This document shows, in pieces, positions 1 through 8,397 of a DNA stretch of 13,789 nucleotides (positions within the stretch are counted from its first letter, which is position 1; every line of letters begins with the position of its first letter). Both the position numbers and the translations under genes were made by a program. The notes beneath the pieces were generated by a model. The model had not been told where the DNA came from and ran no database searches. It saw only the letters and a program-made list of their open reading frames with translations. This DNA is from DASTQL01 sp035761805 (GTDB lineage: Bacteria; Actinomycetota; Actinomycetes; Jiangellales; Jiangellaceae), in contig DASTQL010000096.1 of the NCBI GenBank assembly GCA_035761805.1, forward strand, positions 1 to 13,789, in the 5' to 3' direction.

Positions 1-1
1 A

Positions 2-55
2 AGATCACCGTGTGCCACAGGTCGCGGCGAGCAGGACCTCAGCCACACGGCGATC
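2..55. repeat. Imperfect palindromic dispersed element, copy 1
   Basis: The two ends of this 54-bp stretch are inverted copies: GATCACCGTGTG at 3-14 faces CACACGGCGATC at 44-55, pairing at 11 of 12 positions. The same arrangement, with the same 39-base offset between AGATC and AGCCACACGG, occurs at 5015-5068. The two copies align without gaps at 37 of 54 bases, and the differences concentrate in the middle, so the arms look conserved. A third arm, AAGATCACCGTG at 5096-5107, is identical to bases 1-12. This looks like a small intergenic palindromic repeat, possibly acting as a hairpin or terminator. What lies upstream is outside the window. Confidence 0.6.
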
Positions 56-163
56 AAGGAACGGATGCCCACGGCCGCGGGCTCTCCGTCGCGATGCCGT
101 CCCCGGCGGCCGGGGGCACGCCGGTCAGCACGCGACCGGCACCTCAAGGGCGACAACAACACC

Positions 164-209
164 TTGACAGCGACTGAACACAGGTTCAGCATACTGAACA
201 TGCGTTCAG
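164..209 (+). promoter_or_regulatory. tetR promoter with a four-half-site operator ladder
   Basis: A -35 hexamer TTGACA lies at 164-169 and a weak -10, CATACT, at 190-195, with a long 20-base spacer. Over this sit two identical palindromes, CTGAAC-N4-GTTCAG, at 174-189 and 194-209. The half-sites start at 174, 184, 194 and 204, exactly 10 bases apart and alternating in orientation, so the inner pair 184-199 is also an inverted repeat. The second palindrome spans the ATG at 200. This fits two repressor dimers side by side on one DNA face, blocking both the -10 and the start. The transcript would begin near the ATG, that is, leaderless. Confidence 0.8.
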
Positions 210-909
210 TCGACGACCTGACCGCCCGGTCCCGGATCCGGGACGCGGCCATCGCGCGGTTCGGCACCCAGGGCAGCCGGGCGACGACCGTCCGCGAGGT
301 CGCCACCGACGCGGGCGTCTCCCCCGCCCTGGTGTTGCACCACTTCGGCTCCAAGGAGGGGCTTCGGGAGGCCTGCGGCCAGTACGTCATCGACCTCATG
401 CGGGAGAAGACGTCAGCGGCCGAGGTCGGGGACCCGGCCGCCAGCATGTCGGCCGTCGAGTCGCTCATGGGGGAGGGCATGGCCGTGGTGCGCTTCCTCG
501 GCCGGCTCGTCGTCGAGGGCGGGCCGCACGCGGAACTGGTCACCGACGAGCTGATCCGCCTCACCGCGGAGTTCCTCGACCACTTCGAGGCCGACGGGGT
601 CGTGCGGCCGACTGTCGACCCTGGGATGCGGGCCGCCCTGCTGGTCAGCGTCCGGATGGGCGCCCTGCTGATGCCCGACCACATCGCCCGCGCCACCGGC
701 TCCGACCCGCTCACGCCCGAGGGGATCGTCCGGGTCTCGCGGGTGCTCCTCGAGCTCTTCACCCACGGCCTCTTCACCGACGACCGCTACTTGCGGGCCT
801 TCGAGGCGGCGTTCGCACAGCCGGACCGTCCACCTGATACCAGCCCGCCCGTGTCACCCGTCGACGAGACCACCCGGCCGGCCAGCCCGGCCCAGAACCT
901 GGAGTCAGC

Positions 910-913
<4 letters not shown>
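200..913 (+). CDS. TetR-family transcriptional repressor, RaaS (Rv1219c)-like
   Basis: This 237-residue TetR-family DNA-binding protein is probably a local repressor of itself and the exporter genes that follow. The N-terminal helix-turn-helix covers about residues 28-50, ending in the typical VSPALVLHHFGSKEGLR. The rest is a helical ligand and dimerisation domain. The N-terminus MRSVDDLTARSRIRDAAI closely resembles, from memory, M. tuberculosis Rv1219c (RaaS), which also precedes an ABC exporter. That likeness is why the ATG at 200 was chosen over the in-frame ATG at 65: it sits just after the -10 and inside the operator, while the extra 45 residues would be Arg/Pro-rich and lie over the promoter. 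The stop overlaps the next start (ATGA, 910-913). The ligand cannot be read from the sequence. Confidence 0.88.
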
Positions 914-1813
<900 letters not shown>

Positions 1814-1824
<11 letters not shown>

Positions 1825-2605
1825 GGTGTGGAGCCAGACCCTCTACCAGCAGCGCCGCGCCCTGCTCGGCTGGGTCCTCGGCATCGCCGGCGTGTCCGTG
1901 ATGTACGCAGGGTTCTACCCCGCCGTGAGCGCACCCGAGTTCACCGAGGCCTACGCGAGCATGCCCTCCGGCGTCGTCGAGGCATTCGGCATGCAGGACC
2001 TCACCACCGCAGCCGGCTACCTCGGCTCGACCGTGTACGGGATCCTCGGTCCCGTCCTGGTCATGGTCTTCGCGATCGGCTGGGGCGCCCGGTTCATCGC
2101 GGGCGACGAGCAGAGCGGTGTCCTCGACCTGCTCCTCGCGCACCCGGTCTCGCGGCCATCTGTCCTGCTCCAGCGCACCCTGACGTTGGTGCTGGGGCTG
2201 CTCGCGCTGGGGATCACCGTCGTCGTCGCGGTCTTCCTTGTTTCCGGGCCGGCCGACCTGGACCTCGGCGTGGGCCAGCTGGCTGCTGCCTCCCTGCACC
2301 TGGTGGCCCTCGGGCTGGCGATGGGGGCGGTCACGCTCGCCATCGGGGCCGCCACAGGCTCGAAGGCGGCGGCGATCGGCGGCGGGGCGGTCGTCGCCGT
2401 CCTGTCGTGGATGGCCAACGCGCTCGCGCCCCAGGCGGAGGCGCTCTCCTGGCTGACCGACGTCTCTCCGTTCGCCTGGTACGCCCAGGGACAGCCGCTG
2501 GTCTCGGGCGTTCAATGGGGCGACGTGGGACTGTTGGTCGGTCTCGCGGCGGTCGCCGTCGCCGTCGGACTGGCTCTCTTCCGGCGCCGCGACCTCATGG
2601 TGTGA
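1814..2605 (+). CDS. ABC-2 type exporter permease
   Basis: This 263-residue integral membrane protein is the transmembrane partner of the ATPase before it. Six hydrophobic segments are visible at about residues 17-36, 72-95, 121-143, 155-180, 184-205 and 236-256, the usual ABC-2 topology. The loop after the second segment reads GDEQSGVLDLLLAHPVSR (97-114), a conserved coupling motif in this family. The ATG at 1814 is chosen because AAGGAG at 1801-1806 gives a 7-base spacing and the protein then begins MSREVWSQTLYQQRR, a cytoplasmic amphipathic start. Upstream in-frame starts lie inside the ATPase gene. As I recall, the mycobacterial RaaS operon has a roughly twice longer permease; here one six-helix unit is present and would act as a homodimer. 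Confidence 0.9.
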
Positions 2606-2659
2606 CCCACCCGGATCGAGGCCGGCGCCAGCTGTCTCGAGTCGCGGGAGTGCGACCCG

Positions 2660-2680
2660 CACCCTAGCGTCGCAAGGGTG
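2660..2680 (+). promoter_or_regulatory. Candidate promoter and operator of the carotenoid pair
   Basis: An actinobacterial TAnnnT-type -10, TAGCGT, lies at 2665-2670, eight bases before the GTG at 2678, which would make the transcript leaderless. It is enclosed by a perfect inverted repeat, CACCCT (2660-2665) and AGGGTG (2675-2680), with nine bases between. One arm touches the -10 and the other contains the start codon. A further short inverted repeat, GTCGC-N6-GCGAC, lies at 2641-2656. No clear -35 is seen. The site has the form of an operator, but its regulator is not identified. Confidence 0.5.
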
Positions 2681-3436
2681 CAGGACCGCCCTCCCGCGCT
2701 CGTCACGCTCCACGTGTTCGGCGTCCCACGCCGAGCCGTGGGCTCGGCCCTCCTGCACATGGCCCTCGACCGGCGCCCTCTCCGTACGGCGCCGGGACTG
2801 CGCTTCGCCAAGCTCCTCGGGACCGGAGCAGGGCGGTCCTTCACGCTTCGCGACGCCGACCCGCGGCACTGGGCGGTCCTCGCCGCCTGGGAGCACCGCG
2901 ATGCGGCACGCGCCTTCGAGGGCTCGGCCACGATGATCGGTTGGCGACGCCGGTCGGAGGAACACCTCGGCCTCGCGCTCAGACCCCTGCAGAGCAAGGG
3001 CGCCTGGTCCGGCCGACGGCCCTTCGGCTCCCCCCGTACGAGTCGATGGGACGGGCCGGTCGCCGCCTTGACACGGGCCCGGGTGCGGCAGTCCCGCGGT
3101 CGGGAGTTCTGGGCCGCCGTACCGCGGGTGAACGACGTGCTGCACCGCGCTCCGGGACTGCGGCTCGCCATCGGGATCGGGGACGCGCCCCTCGTCCTCA
3201 TGGGCACCTTCAGCGTCTGGGACTCGGCCGACGACCTCCGGCGGTTCGCCTACGGCACGCCCGAGCACCGCGACGTCATCCGACGTACCGGTGAGACGGG
3301 CTGGCACGTCGAGGACCTCTTCACCCGCTTCGGCGTCCTGGAAGCGGTCGGTCGGGTGAACGGGCGCGGGCTCTACCTCGACAGCAAGGACGACAGCCCG
3401 TCGGGCAGTGTCGTGACGGCGGTGGGGCAGCGATGA
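2678..3436 (+). CDS. CrtA-like (spheroidene monooxygenase family) protein
   Basis: This 252-residue protein resembles CrtA, the heme-containing oxygenase that adds a keto group at C-2 of acyclic carotenoids in purple bacteria. Recognisable family blocks are VTLHVFGV (9-16), APGLRFAKLLGTG (38-50), DGPVAALTRARVR (125-137), FWAAVPRVN (144-152) and GWHVEDLFTRFGVLEA (208-223). PGLRF and PGLRL recur near 39 and 159, suggesting two related alpha/beta halves. The GTG start puts the first strand at the right distance and fits a -10 at 2665-2670; no good Shine-Dalgarno site is seen. The gene overlaps the ketolase-like gene by four bases, which supports a carotenoid role. The actual substrate is unknown, and the last 25 residues look unstructured. 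Confidence 0.72.
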   Translation: MQDRPPALVTLHVFGVPRRAVGSALLHMALDRRPLRTAPGLRFAKLLGTGAGRSFTLRDADPRHWAVLAAWEHRDAARAFEGSATMIGWRRRSEEHLGLALRPLQSKGAWSGRRPFGSPRTSRWDGPVAALTRARVRQSRGREFWAAVPRVNDVLHRAPGLRLAIGIGDAPLVLMGTFSVWDSADDLRRFAYGTPEHRDVIRRTGETGWHVEDLFTRFGVLEAVGRVNGRGLYLDSKDDSPSGSVVTAVGQR

Positions 3437-4998
3437 CCGTCCGCGACGTCGTGGTCGTCGGCGCCGGCCACAACGCCCTCGTCGCCGCCTGCTACCTCGC
3501 CCGCGCCGGCCTGGACGTGGAGGTCGTGGAGCGCGACACCGTGGTCGGCGGAGCCTGCTCGACCGTCGAGCGCTGGCCGGGCTACCAGGTGGACCGGGGC
3601 TCGAGCGCCCACATCATGGTCCGCCACACCGGGATCGCGGAGGAGCTCGGCCTGGCGGAATGCGGGCTCCGGTACCTGGACATGGACCCGTGGGGCTACG
3701 CCCCCTACGGCGAAGAGGCGATCACCTTCCACGTCGACCTCGAACAGACCTGCGCGTCGATCGCAGCCGTGTGCGGTGAGGGGGACGCCGACGCCTACCA
3801 CCGCTTCGCCACGACCTGGGCGGACCTCAACGAGCCGGTCTTCGAGGCCTTCCAGCGGCCCCCGACGGCCGCAGCGGTCGGCCGCGGGCTGGTCCGCGTG
3901 AACCGCCGGTCGCCCGACGGGACGGCTGAGACGACCCGTCGGTTCCTCGTGCCCGGTGACCACCTGCTCGACGAGCTCTTCACCGACGAGCGGCTCAAGA
4001 CGGCGCTGGCCTGGCTCGGTGCGCAGTCCGGTCCGCCGACGCACGAGGCAGGCACCGGCGCCCTGGTCGGTTGGAACCCTCTGATGCACCGCGTCGCCCC
4101 CGGTCGGCCGGTCGGTGGGTCGGGAGCGCTGTCGACGGCTCTCGTCGAGCGACTGCAGCTCCTCGGGGGACGGCTGCGGCTCGGCGACGGCGCTCAGCGG
4201 ATCACCCGGGATCCCTCCGGACGCGTCGACGGTGTGGTGACCGCGGGCGGGGACCGGCTGCGCTCGCGCGCCGTCCTCGCCGGGTGCCACGTGCTGACCA
4301 CCTTCGCCCTGCTGGGCGACGAGCGGTGGCTCGACCGGGTGCGCCGGGCCGTCCGGGTGGGCAACGGGCTGGGCATGGCGGTTCGGCTCGGCACGCGGGA
4401 CCTGCCGCGCTATCCGGCCGCTGACGGCTCCGGCGCCCCGTACTCCGCGATGCAGCTGCTGGCTCCCTCCCGTACGGCCTTGCGGCGGGCCTACGGCGAG
4501 TTCGCCGCCGGTCGCACGCCGACCGAGCCTGCCGTCCTGGCCATGACCTTCTCGGCGCTCGACCCGGGGCTGGCGCCTGCCGGCCGGCACTCAGTGACGC
4601 TGTGGGCCCAGTGGCACCCGTACCAGCTGGCCGGCGGGGAACGCTGGGACCAGATCCGCGACCGGGAGGCGGAGCGGATCGTGGCACAGGTCGAGAAGGC
4701 GGCGCCAGGCTTCGCCTCCACGATCGAGCGGGTGCACGTGCAGACGCCGGTCGACCTGGAGCGTGAGCTGGGCCTGCTGCGAGGCAACGTCATGCACGTG
4801 GAGATGGGCCTGGACGCGATGTTCAGCCTGCGGCCGCTGCCCGAGCTGGCGGGGTACCGGACGCCGGTGCCAGGGCTGTACCTCACGGGGGCGTCGACGC
4901 ACCCGGGCGGCGGGGTGTTCGGGGTCAGCGGGCGAAGCGCCGCAGCGGTGCTGGCGCGGGACCTCCGCCGGCCGCGGTGGCTGCGCCGACGGTGGTGA
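3433..4998 (+). CDS. crtO: CrtO-type carotenoid ketolase-like FAD oxidoreductase
   Basis: This 521-residue flavoprotein belongs to the phytoene desaturase/CrtO superfamily. The FAD-binding motif VVVGAGHNALVAA is at residues 7-19, with E33 ending the second strand and GG at 39-40. The C-terminal FAD motif LYLTGASTHPGGGVFGVSGR is at about 482-501. From memory it matches Rhodococcus erythropolis CrtO, a beta-carotene 4-ketolase, over its whole length: FPGY-VDRGSSAH, HGLRY-D-DPW, LAW-GAQSGPP, VGGSGALS and GCH-LTT are shared in order. This is why I prefer CrtO over a desaturase or the wider PYROXD2 group. The ATG overlaps the CrtA-like stop (ATGA, 3433-3436) after a GGGG at 3424-3427, so the two are translationally coupled. 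The tail RRPRWLRRRW is strongly basic. The substrate is inferred. Confidence 0.78.
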   Translation: MTVRDVVVVGAGHNALVAACYLARAGLDVEVVERDTVVGGACSTVERWPGYQVDRGSSAHIMVRHTGIAEELGLAECGLRYLDMDPWGYAPYGEEAITFHVDLEQTCASIAAVCGEGDADAYHRFATTWADLNEPVFEAFQRPPTAAAVGRGLVRVNRRSPDGTAETTRRFLVPGDHLLDELFTDERLKTALAWLGAQSGPPTHEAGTGALVGWNPLMHRVAPGRPVGGSGALSTALVERLQLLGGRLRLGDGAQRITRDPSGRVDGVVTAGGDRLRSRAVLAGCHVLTTFALLGDERWLDRVRRAVRVGNGLGMAVRLGTRDLPRYPAADGSGAPYSAMQLLAPSRTALRRAYGEFAAGRTPTEPAVLAMTFSALDPGLAPAGRHSVTLWAQWHPYQLAGGERWDQIRDREAERIVAQVEKAAPGFASTIERVHVQTPVDLERELGLLRGNVMHVEMGLDAMFSLRPLPELAGYRTPVPGLYLTGASTHPGGGVFGVSGRSAAAVLARDLRRPRWLRRRW

Positions 4999-5014
4999 GG
5001 CCTGGCCGGCTCCC

Positions 5015-5107
5015 AGATCGCCGCGTGGTGCAGCTACCGCAACCCGGGACCCGAGCCACACGGTGATCTCCACCGACCACTGAGGCCGGCGCCCCAAGAT
5101 CACCGTG
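5015..5107. repeat. Palindromic dispersed element, copy 2, plus an extra arm
   Basis: AGATCGCCGCGTGG at 5015-5028 faces CCACACGGTGATCT at 5056-5069 as an imperfect inverted repeat, and the 5015-5068 stretch is collinear with bases 2-55 of the window (37 of 54 identical). A third arm, AAGATCACCGTG at 5096-5107, repeats bases 1-12 exactly. The region therefore holds one full element and half of another. It fills most of the 133-base gap between two converging genes. Confidence 0.6.
5059..5107. terminator. Perfect hairpin between converging genes, possible two-way terminator
   Basis: CACGGTGATCT at 5059-5069 and AGATCACCGTG at 5097-5107 are perfect 11-base inverted repeats with 27 bases between. 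They lie downstream of both the ketolase-like gene (+) and glyS (-), where a bidirectional terminator is expected. There is no T-run, so a classical intrinsic terminator is not proven; the arms also belong to the dispersed repeat. Confidence 0.4.
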
Positions 5108-5131
5108 AGCCCACAGTCCCGCGGACCCGCG

Positions 5132-6517
5132 TCAGCAGCCCGGCAGCCGCTCCACCAGGAACGTCTCGACCCGGTCCAGCCCCACCCGGTCCTGCGCCAT
5201 GGAGTCGCGGTCCCGCACCGTCACCGCCTGGTCCTCCAGGGTGTCGAAGTCGACCGTCACGCAGAACGGCGTCCCGATCTCGTCCTGCCGGCGGTACCGC
5301 CGCCCGATCGCACCGGCGTCGTCGAAGTCGACGTTCCAGCGGGCGCGCAGCGTGGCGGCCAGGTCACGCGCCTTCGGCGACAGCTCCGGGTTGCGCGACA
5401 GCGGCAGCACGGCGACCTTCACAGGTGCCAGCCGCCGGTCGAAGCGCATGACCGTTCGCTTGTCGACCCCGCCCTTGGTGTTGGGCGCCTCGTCGACGTC
5501 GTACGCGTCGATCATGAAGGCCAGCACGGAGCGGGTCAGCCCGGCTGCGGGTTCGATGACGTACGGGGTCCAGCGCTCGCCCTTGTCCTGGTCGAAGTAG
5601 GTCAGGTCGGCGCCGGAGTGCTTGGCGTGGGTGGTGAGGTCGAAGTCGGTCCGGTTGGCCACACCCTCGAGCTCGGCGAACTCGCTGCCTCCGAAGCGGA
5701 AGCGGTACTCGATGTCCACTGTGCGCTTGGAGTAGTGGGAGAGCTTCTCCTGCGGGTGCTCGTAGAGCCGCAGGTTCTCCGGGGACAGCCCGAGATCGAC
5801 GTACCAGTCCCAGCGGTTCTGCAGCCAGTAGTCGTGCCACTCCTCGTCGGTGCCGGGCTCGACGAAGTACTCCATCTCCATCTGCTCGAACTCCCGCGTC
5901 CGGAAGATGAAGTTGCCGGGGGTGATCTCGTTGCGGAACGACTTGCCGGTCTGCGCGATGCCGAACGGTGGCTTGAGCCGAGAGGAGCTCATGACGTTGA
6001 GGAAGTTGACGAAGATGCCCTGCGCGGTCTCGGGACGCAGGTAGTGCAGCCCCTCCTCGGTCTCGACCGGCCCGAGGTGCGTGCGGAGCAGTCCGTTGAA
6101 CATGCGGGGCTCGGTGAAGGCCCCCTTGGTGCCGCAGTTGGGGCAGTTCACGTCCCCCAGCCCCCGCTCGGGGGAGCGCCCGTGCTTCTCCTCGTAGGCC
6201 TCGATGAGCTGGTCGGCCCGGAAGCGCCGGTGGCAGGACTGGCACTCGGTCAGCGGGTCGACGAAGGCGTCGACGTGCCCGGAGGCGACCCAGACCTGAG
6301 TCGGCAGGACCACCGCCGAGTCGATGCCCACGATGTCGTCGCGCGTCTGGACCATGGCGCGCCACCACTGGCGGCGGATGTTCTCCTTGAGCTCGACCCC
6401 GAGGGGGCCGTAGTCCCACGCCGAGCGGGTGCCGCCGTAGATCTCCCCGGTGGGGTAGACGAAGCCACGGCGCTTGGCGAGGGAGACGAGCGAGTCGATG
6501 ATCTTGTCGGCGGCCAC
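5132..6517 (-). CDS. glyS: Glycyl-tRNA synthetase, single-chain class II type
   Basis: This 461-residue cytoplasmic enzyme charges tRNA-Gly with glycine. It is the alpha2-type single-chain form, not the split GlyQ/GlyS form, and has the usual actinobacterial length. The N-terminal block GEIYGGTRSAWDYGPLG is at about residues 24-40. Two CxxC pairs (C92/C95 and C125/C128) form a zinc-binding insertion. Motif 2, GKSFRNEITPGNFIFRTREF, is at 191-210 and motif 3, GLTRSVLAFMIDAY, at 326-339. The anticodon-binding domain starts near 364. The GTG at 6517 is chosen because GGAGTGAG (6531-6524) precedes it and the product begins VAADKIIDSLVSLAKRRGF as in relatives; upstream in-frame codons give only Pro/Arg-rich residues. 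All catalytic blocks are intact. Confidence 0.95.
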   Translation of the reverse strand: MAADKIIDSLVSLAKRRGFVYPTGEIYGGTRSAWDYGPLGVELKENIRRQWWRAMVQTRDDIVGIDSAVVLPTQVWVASGHVDAFVDPLTECQSCHRRFRADQLIEAYEEKHGRSPERGLGDVNCPNCGTKGAFTEPRMFNGLLRTHLGPVETEEGLHYLRPETAQGIFVNFLNVMSSSRLKPPFGIAQTGKSFRNEITPGNFIFRTREFEQMEMEYFVEPGTDEEWHDYWLQNRWDWYVDLGLSPENLRLYEHPQEKLSHYSKRTVDIEYRFRFGGSEFAELEGVANRTDFDLTTHAKHSGADLTYFDQDKGERWTPYVIEPAAGLTRSVLAFMIDAYDVDEAPNTKGGVDKRTVMRFDRRLAPVKVAVLPLSRNPELSPKARDLAATLRARWNVDFDDAGAIGRRYRRQDEIGTPFCVTVDFDTLEDQAVTVRDRDSMAQDRVGLDRVETFLVERLPGC

Positions 6518-6557
6518 GTGGGGCTCACTCCATCCGGCTGGCGGTCGGCGAGGGGAC

Positions 6558-6581
6558 AGCCCCGTACGCCCGTACGGGGCT
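6558..6581. terminator. Perfect 11-bp hairpin between yibE/F-like gene and glyS
   Basis: AGCCCCGTACG (6558-6568) and CGTACGGGGCT (6571-6581) are perfect inverted repeats with a two-base loop. The hairpin lies 51 bases after the YibE/F stop and 41 bases before glyS on the - strand, so it probably ends the upstream transcript. There is no T-run after it on the - strand. It is also too compact to be a T-box leader. Confidence 0.5.
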
Positions 6582-6631
6582 GGGGGCCGACGCACCAGGC
6601 TACCCGGGCGCCGACCAGGCCTCGCGGCCCC

Positions 6632-7852
6632 CTACGGTTCCGCGGCGACCCCGCGCACTCGCCGGCCACGTCGCCGGGGGCGTTCCCGTACGGCGAGGGC
6701 CGCGAGCACCGTCGTCACGGGCACGGCCGCGACGATGCCCAGCCCGCCCACCAGGGCGCGGACGACCTCCTGGGCCACCAGCTCGGTCGTGACGGTGTCG
6801 ACGACCCCCTGGCCGGACACCGCGAAGAGCAGCAGCACCGGCAGAGCCGCGCCGGCATAGGCGAGCACGAGCGTGTTGACGGTGGCGGCCACGTGGTCGC
6901 GTCCGATCCGCAGCCCGGCGCCCACGAGATGCGGTCGGGTGGCGTCCGGGTCGGCCCGGGCGACTTCCCAGACGGCGGCCGTCTGGGTCACCGTGACGTC
7001 GTCGAGCACCCCGAGGGCGCCGATGACCAGCCCCGCGAGCAACAGGCCGCGCACATCGATGTCGCTCTCGAGTGCCCCGAGGTAGGCCGAGCTCTCGTCG
7101 GCGAGGCCGGCGAACCGGGCGGCCTGCGTGAAGTAGGCGCCCAGGAGCCCGGTCAGCGTGAGGCTGATCAGCGTGCCGAGCAGGGCCACCGACGTCCGCA
7201 CGGAGACGCCGTGCGAGAGGTACAGCGTGATGATCATGATCGCCGACGAGCCGACCACCGCCACGGCCAGCGGCGGCTCGCCGGCGAGCAGGGCAGGAAG
7301 CACGAAGGTCGCGAGCACCCCCACCGACAGCCCCAGCCCCACTAGCGCCGCCACGCCGCGCCACCGCGAGAGTGCGACCACGGCGAGCGAGAACAGCACC
7401 GCAAGCAGCAGCAACGGCGTGGTGCGCTGGAAGTCCAGCACCTCGTAGCGGCTCTCCAGCGGCGCGTCGGGGATGCCCCCCAGGACGACCGCGTCACCCG
7501 GCGTGAACTGCGGGACTCCCGGACCGTACGGGAGGGGGACCAGCACCTCTTCACCGGCGTCGTGGCCGGCGTCGACGGCGACGAGTGCCTCGAAGCACTC
7601 CTCGGTCGGTGGCGCGCCCTCCGGGGACTCCGGGTCGGTCGTCCCCACGTCCGCGCACGGGTAGACGTCCACGATGGTGGCGTCGACGCGCTCGGCGCCG
7701 GCGACCGACGGGCCAGGCTCGGTCGGCCACAGCAGGACCACGCCGACCACCGTCGCCAGCACCAGCGGGACGAGGACGGCGACGACGGCGCGCCGCACCG
7801 CGGGCGGCGACGGCAGCGCCGGCTCGCCGCGGTGGCTGTGCTCGGCCCCCAC
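6632..7852 (-). CDS. YibE/F-family multi-pass membrane protein
   Basis: This 406-residue protein belongs to the YibE/F-like family, whose biochemical role is not settled. One N-terminal helix (about 20-42) is followed by a soluble domain of some 100 residues with two cysteines (C66, C86). About seven further hydrophobic segments follow from about 144 on. The family blocks GVLDDVTVTQTAAVWE (281-296) and RDHVAATVNTLVLAYAGAALP (318-338) are clear. The GTG at 7852 is chosen because it begins one base after the stop of the preceding gene (7854-7856), implying translational coupling; longer in-frame versions would run into that gene. The N-terminus contains a small His-bearing stretch (GAEHSHRGE). 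The C-terminal tail is rich in arginine. Confidence 0.82.
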   Translation of the reverse strand: MGAEHSHRGEPALPSPPAVRRAVVAVLVPLVLATVVGVVLLWPTEPGPSVAGAERVDATIVDVYPCADVGTTDPESPEGAPPTEECFEALVAVDAGHDAGEEVLVPLPYGPGVPQFTPGDAVVLGGIPDAPLESRYEVLDFQRTTPLLLLAVLFSLAVVALSRWRGVAALVGLGLSVGVLATFVLPALLAGEPPLAVAVVGSSAIMIITLYLSHGVSVRTSVALLGTLISLTLTGLLGAYFTQAARFAGLADESSAYLGALESDIDVRGLLLAGLVIGALGVLDDVTVTQTAAVWEVARADPDATRPHLVGAGLRIGRDHVAATVNTLVLAYAGAALPVLLLFAVSGQGVVDTVTTELVAQEVVRALVGGLGIVAAVPVTTVLAALAVRERPRRRGRRVRGVAAEP

Positions 7853-7853
7853 G

Positions 7854-8252
7854 TCAGTCGAGGTCGGACGGGACGGCGGGACCCGCCGCCTCGCCCACGG
7901 CCACCGTCGCCGCGTCGGCCGCCCGGTCGCTCCGGCCACGCGGCTCCCCCGGCGCCGGCCCTGCCGCGTCGACGCGGCCGAGCACCTCGAACGCCGTCGG
8001 CTCGTCGAGCGCGAGTGCCAGCAGGGGTACGGCGCGCAGCCTCACCTCGTAGGCCGCCAGGGCGCGCCGGTAGGACCCGACGTCGGCCCAGTCGGAGGTG
8101 ATCACCCACAGCTCGGGGTCGTCCGTGGCGCGGCCGATGCGGCCGCCGCGCCACCCGGGCTGGCCGGCCAGGGCGGCGAGCGCATCTCGCGCGCGCTGCA
8201 GGAAGCCGGCGGCGTCCGACCCGACGACGCGGTAGCGGGTGACGGCGAGCAC
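7854..8252 (-). CDS. Antibiotic biosynthesis monooxygenase (ABM) domain protein
   Basis: This is a 132-residue protein with a small dimeric alpha/beta-barrel domain. Residues 1-91 read as an ABM-like fold: strand LAVTRYRV, helix ARDALAALAG, then GWRGGRIGRATDDPELWVITSDWADVGSYRRALAAYEVR. That fold occurs in heme-degrading and quinone-forming monooxygenases and in many proteins without known activity, so no reaction is assigned. The last 40 residues are Ala/Gly/Pro-rich and probably disordered. The GTG at 8252 is chosen for its strong GGAGGAG (8262-8256) just upstream; the longer in-frame version starting at 8360 adds a low-complexity leader. The stop is one base from the YibE/F start, so the two are coupled. 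The functional link between them is unknown. Confidence 0.68.
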   Translation of the reverse strand: MLAVTRYRVVGSDAAGFLQRARDALAALAGQPGWRGGRIGRATDDPELWVITSDWADVGSYRRALAAYEVRLRAVPLLALALDEPTAFEVLGRVDAAGPAPGEPRGRSDRAADAATVAVGEAAGPAVPSDLD

Positions 8253-8284
8253 GGGCTCCTCCGGGACGTGCGGGACGATGGGCG

Positions 8285-8301
8285 GGACCACGGTACGGTC
8301 C
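8285..8301. promoter_or_regulatory. Possible divergent promoter region
   Basis: The 145-base gap between the divergent ABM-domain gene and the small membrane protein gene contains an inverted repeat, GGACC (8285-8289) and GGTCC (8297-8301). Overlapping it are TAnnnT-type -10 candidates in both directions: TACGGT at 8294-8299 on + and TACCGT at 8295-8290 on -. No good -35 boxes are seen, so this is a weak call. Confidence 0.25.
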
Positions 8302-8397
8302 GGTGCCGACGCCCTCTCGGCGCCCTGGCTCCGGGGGGCTCCCACCGCCGCCGCGAGCACCGTGCCTGTGCTGCCGCGACAAAGGAGGACCGCACCC

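Noticed and set aside
65..199. A 45-residue N-terminal extension of the TetR protein
   Set aside because: It covers the promoter and operator, is rich in Arg and Pro, and relatives begin at the MRS position.
3373..4590. A 405-codon open frame on the - strand
   Set aside because: It is antisense to the ketolase-like gene, whose FAD motifs and family blocks are clear on the + strand.
6518..6631. A T-box riboswitch before glyS
   Set aside because: The gap is too short and lacks a recognisable T-box sequence or specifier stem; only a simple hairpin is present.
5105..7345. A 746-codon open frame on the + strand
   Set aside because: It runs antisense through glyS and the YibE/F gene, which both have clear conserved motifs. 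It is a by-product of GC-rich codon use and shows no recognisable domain.
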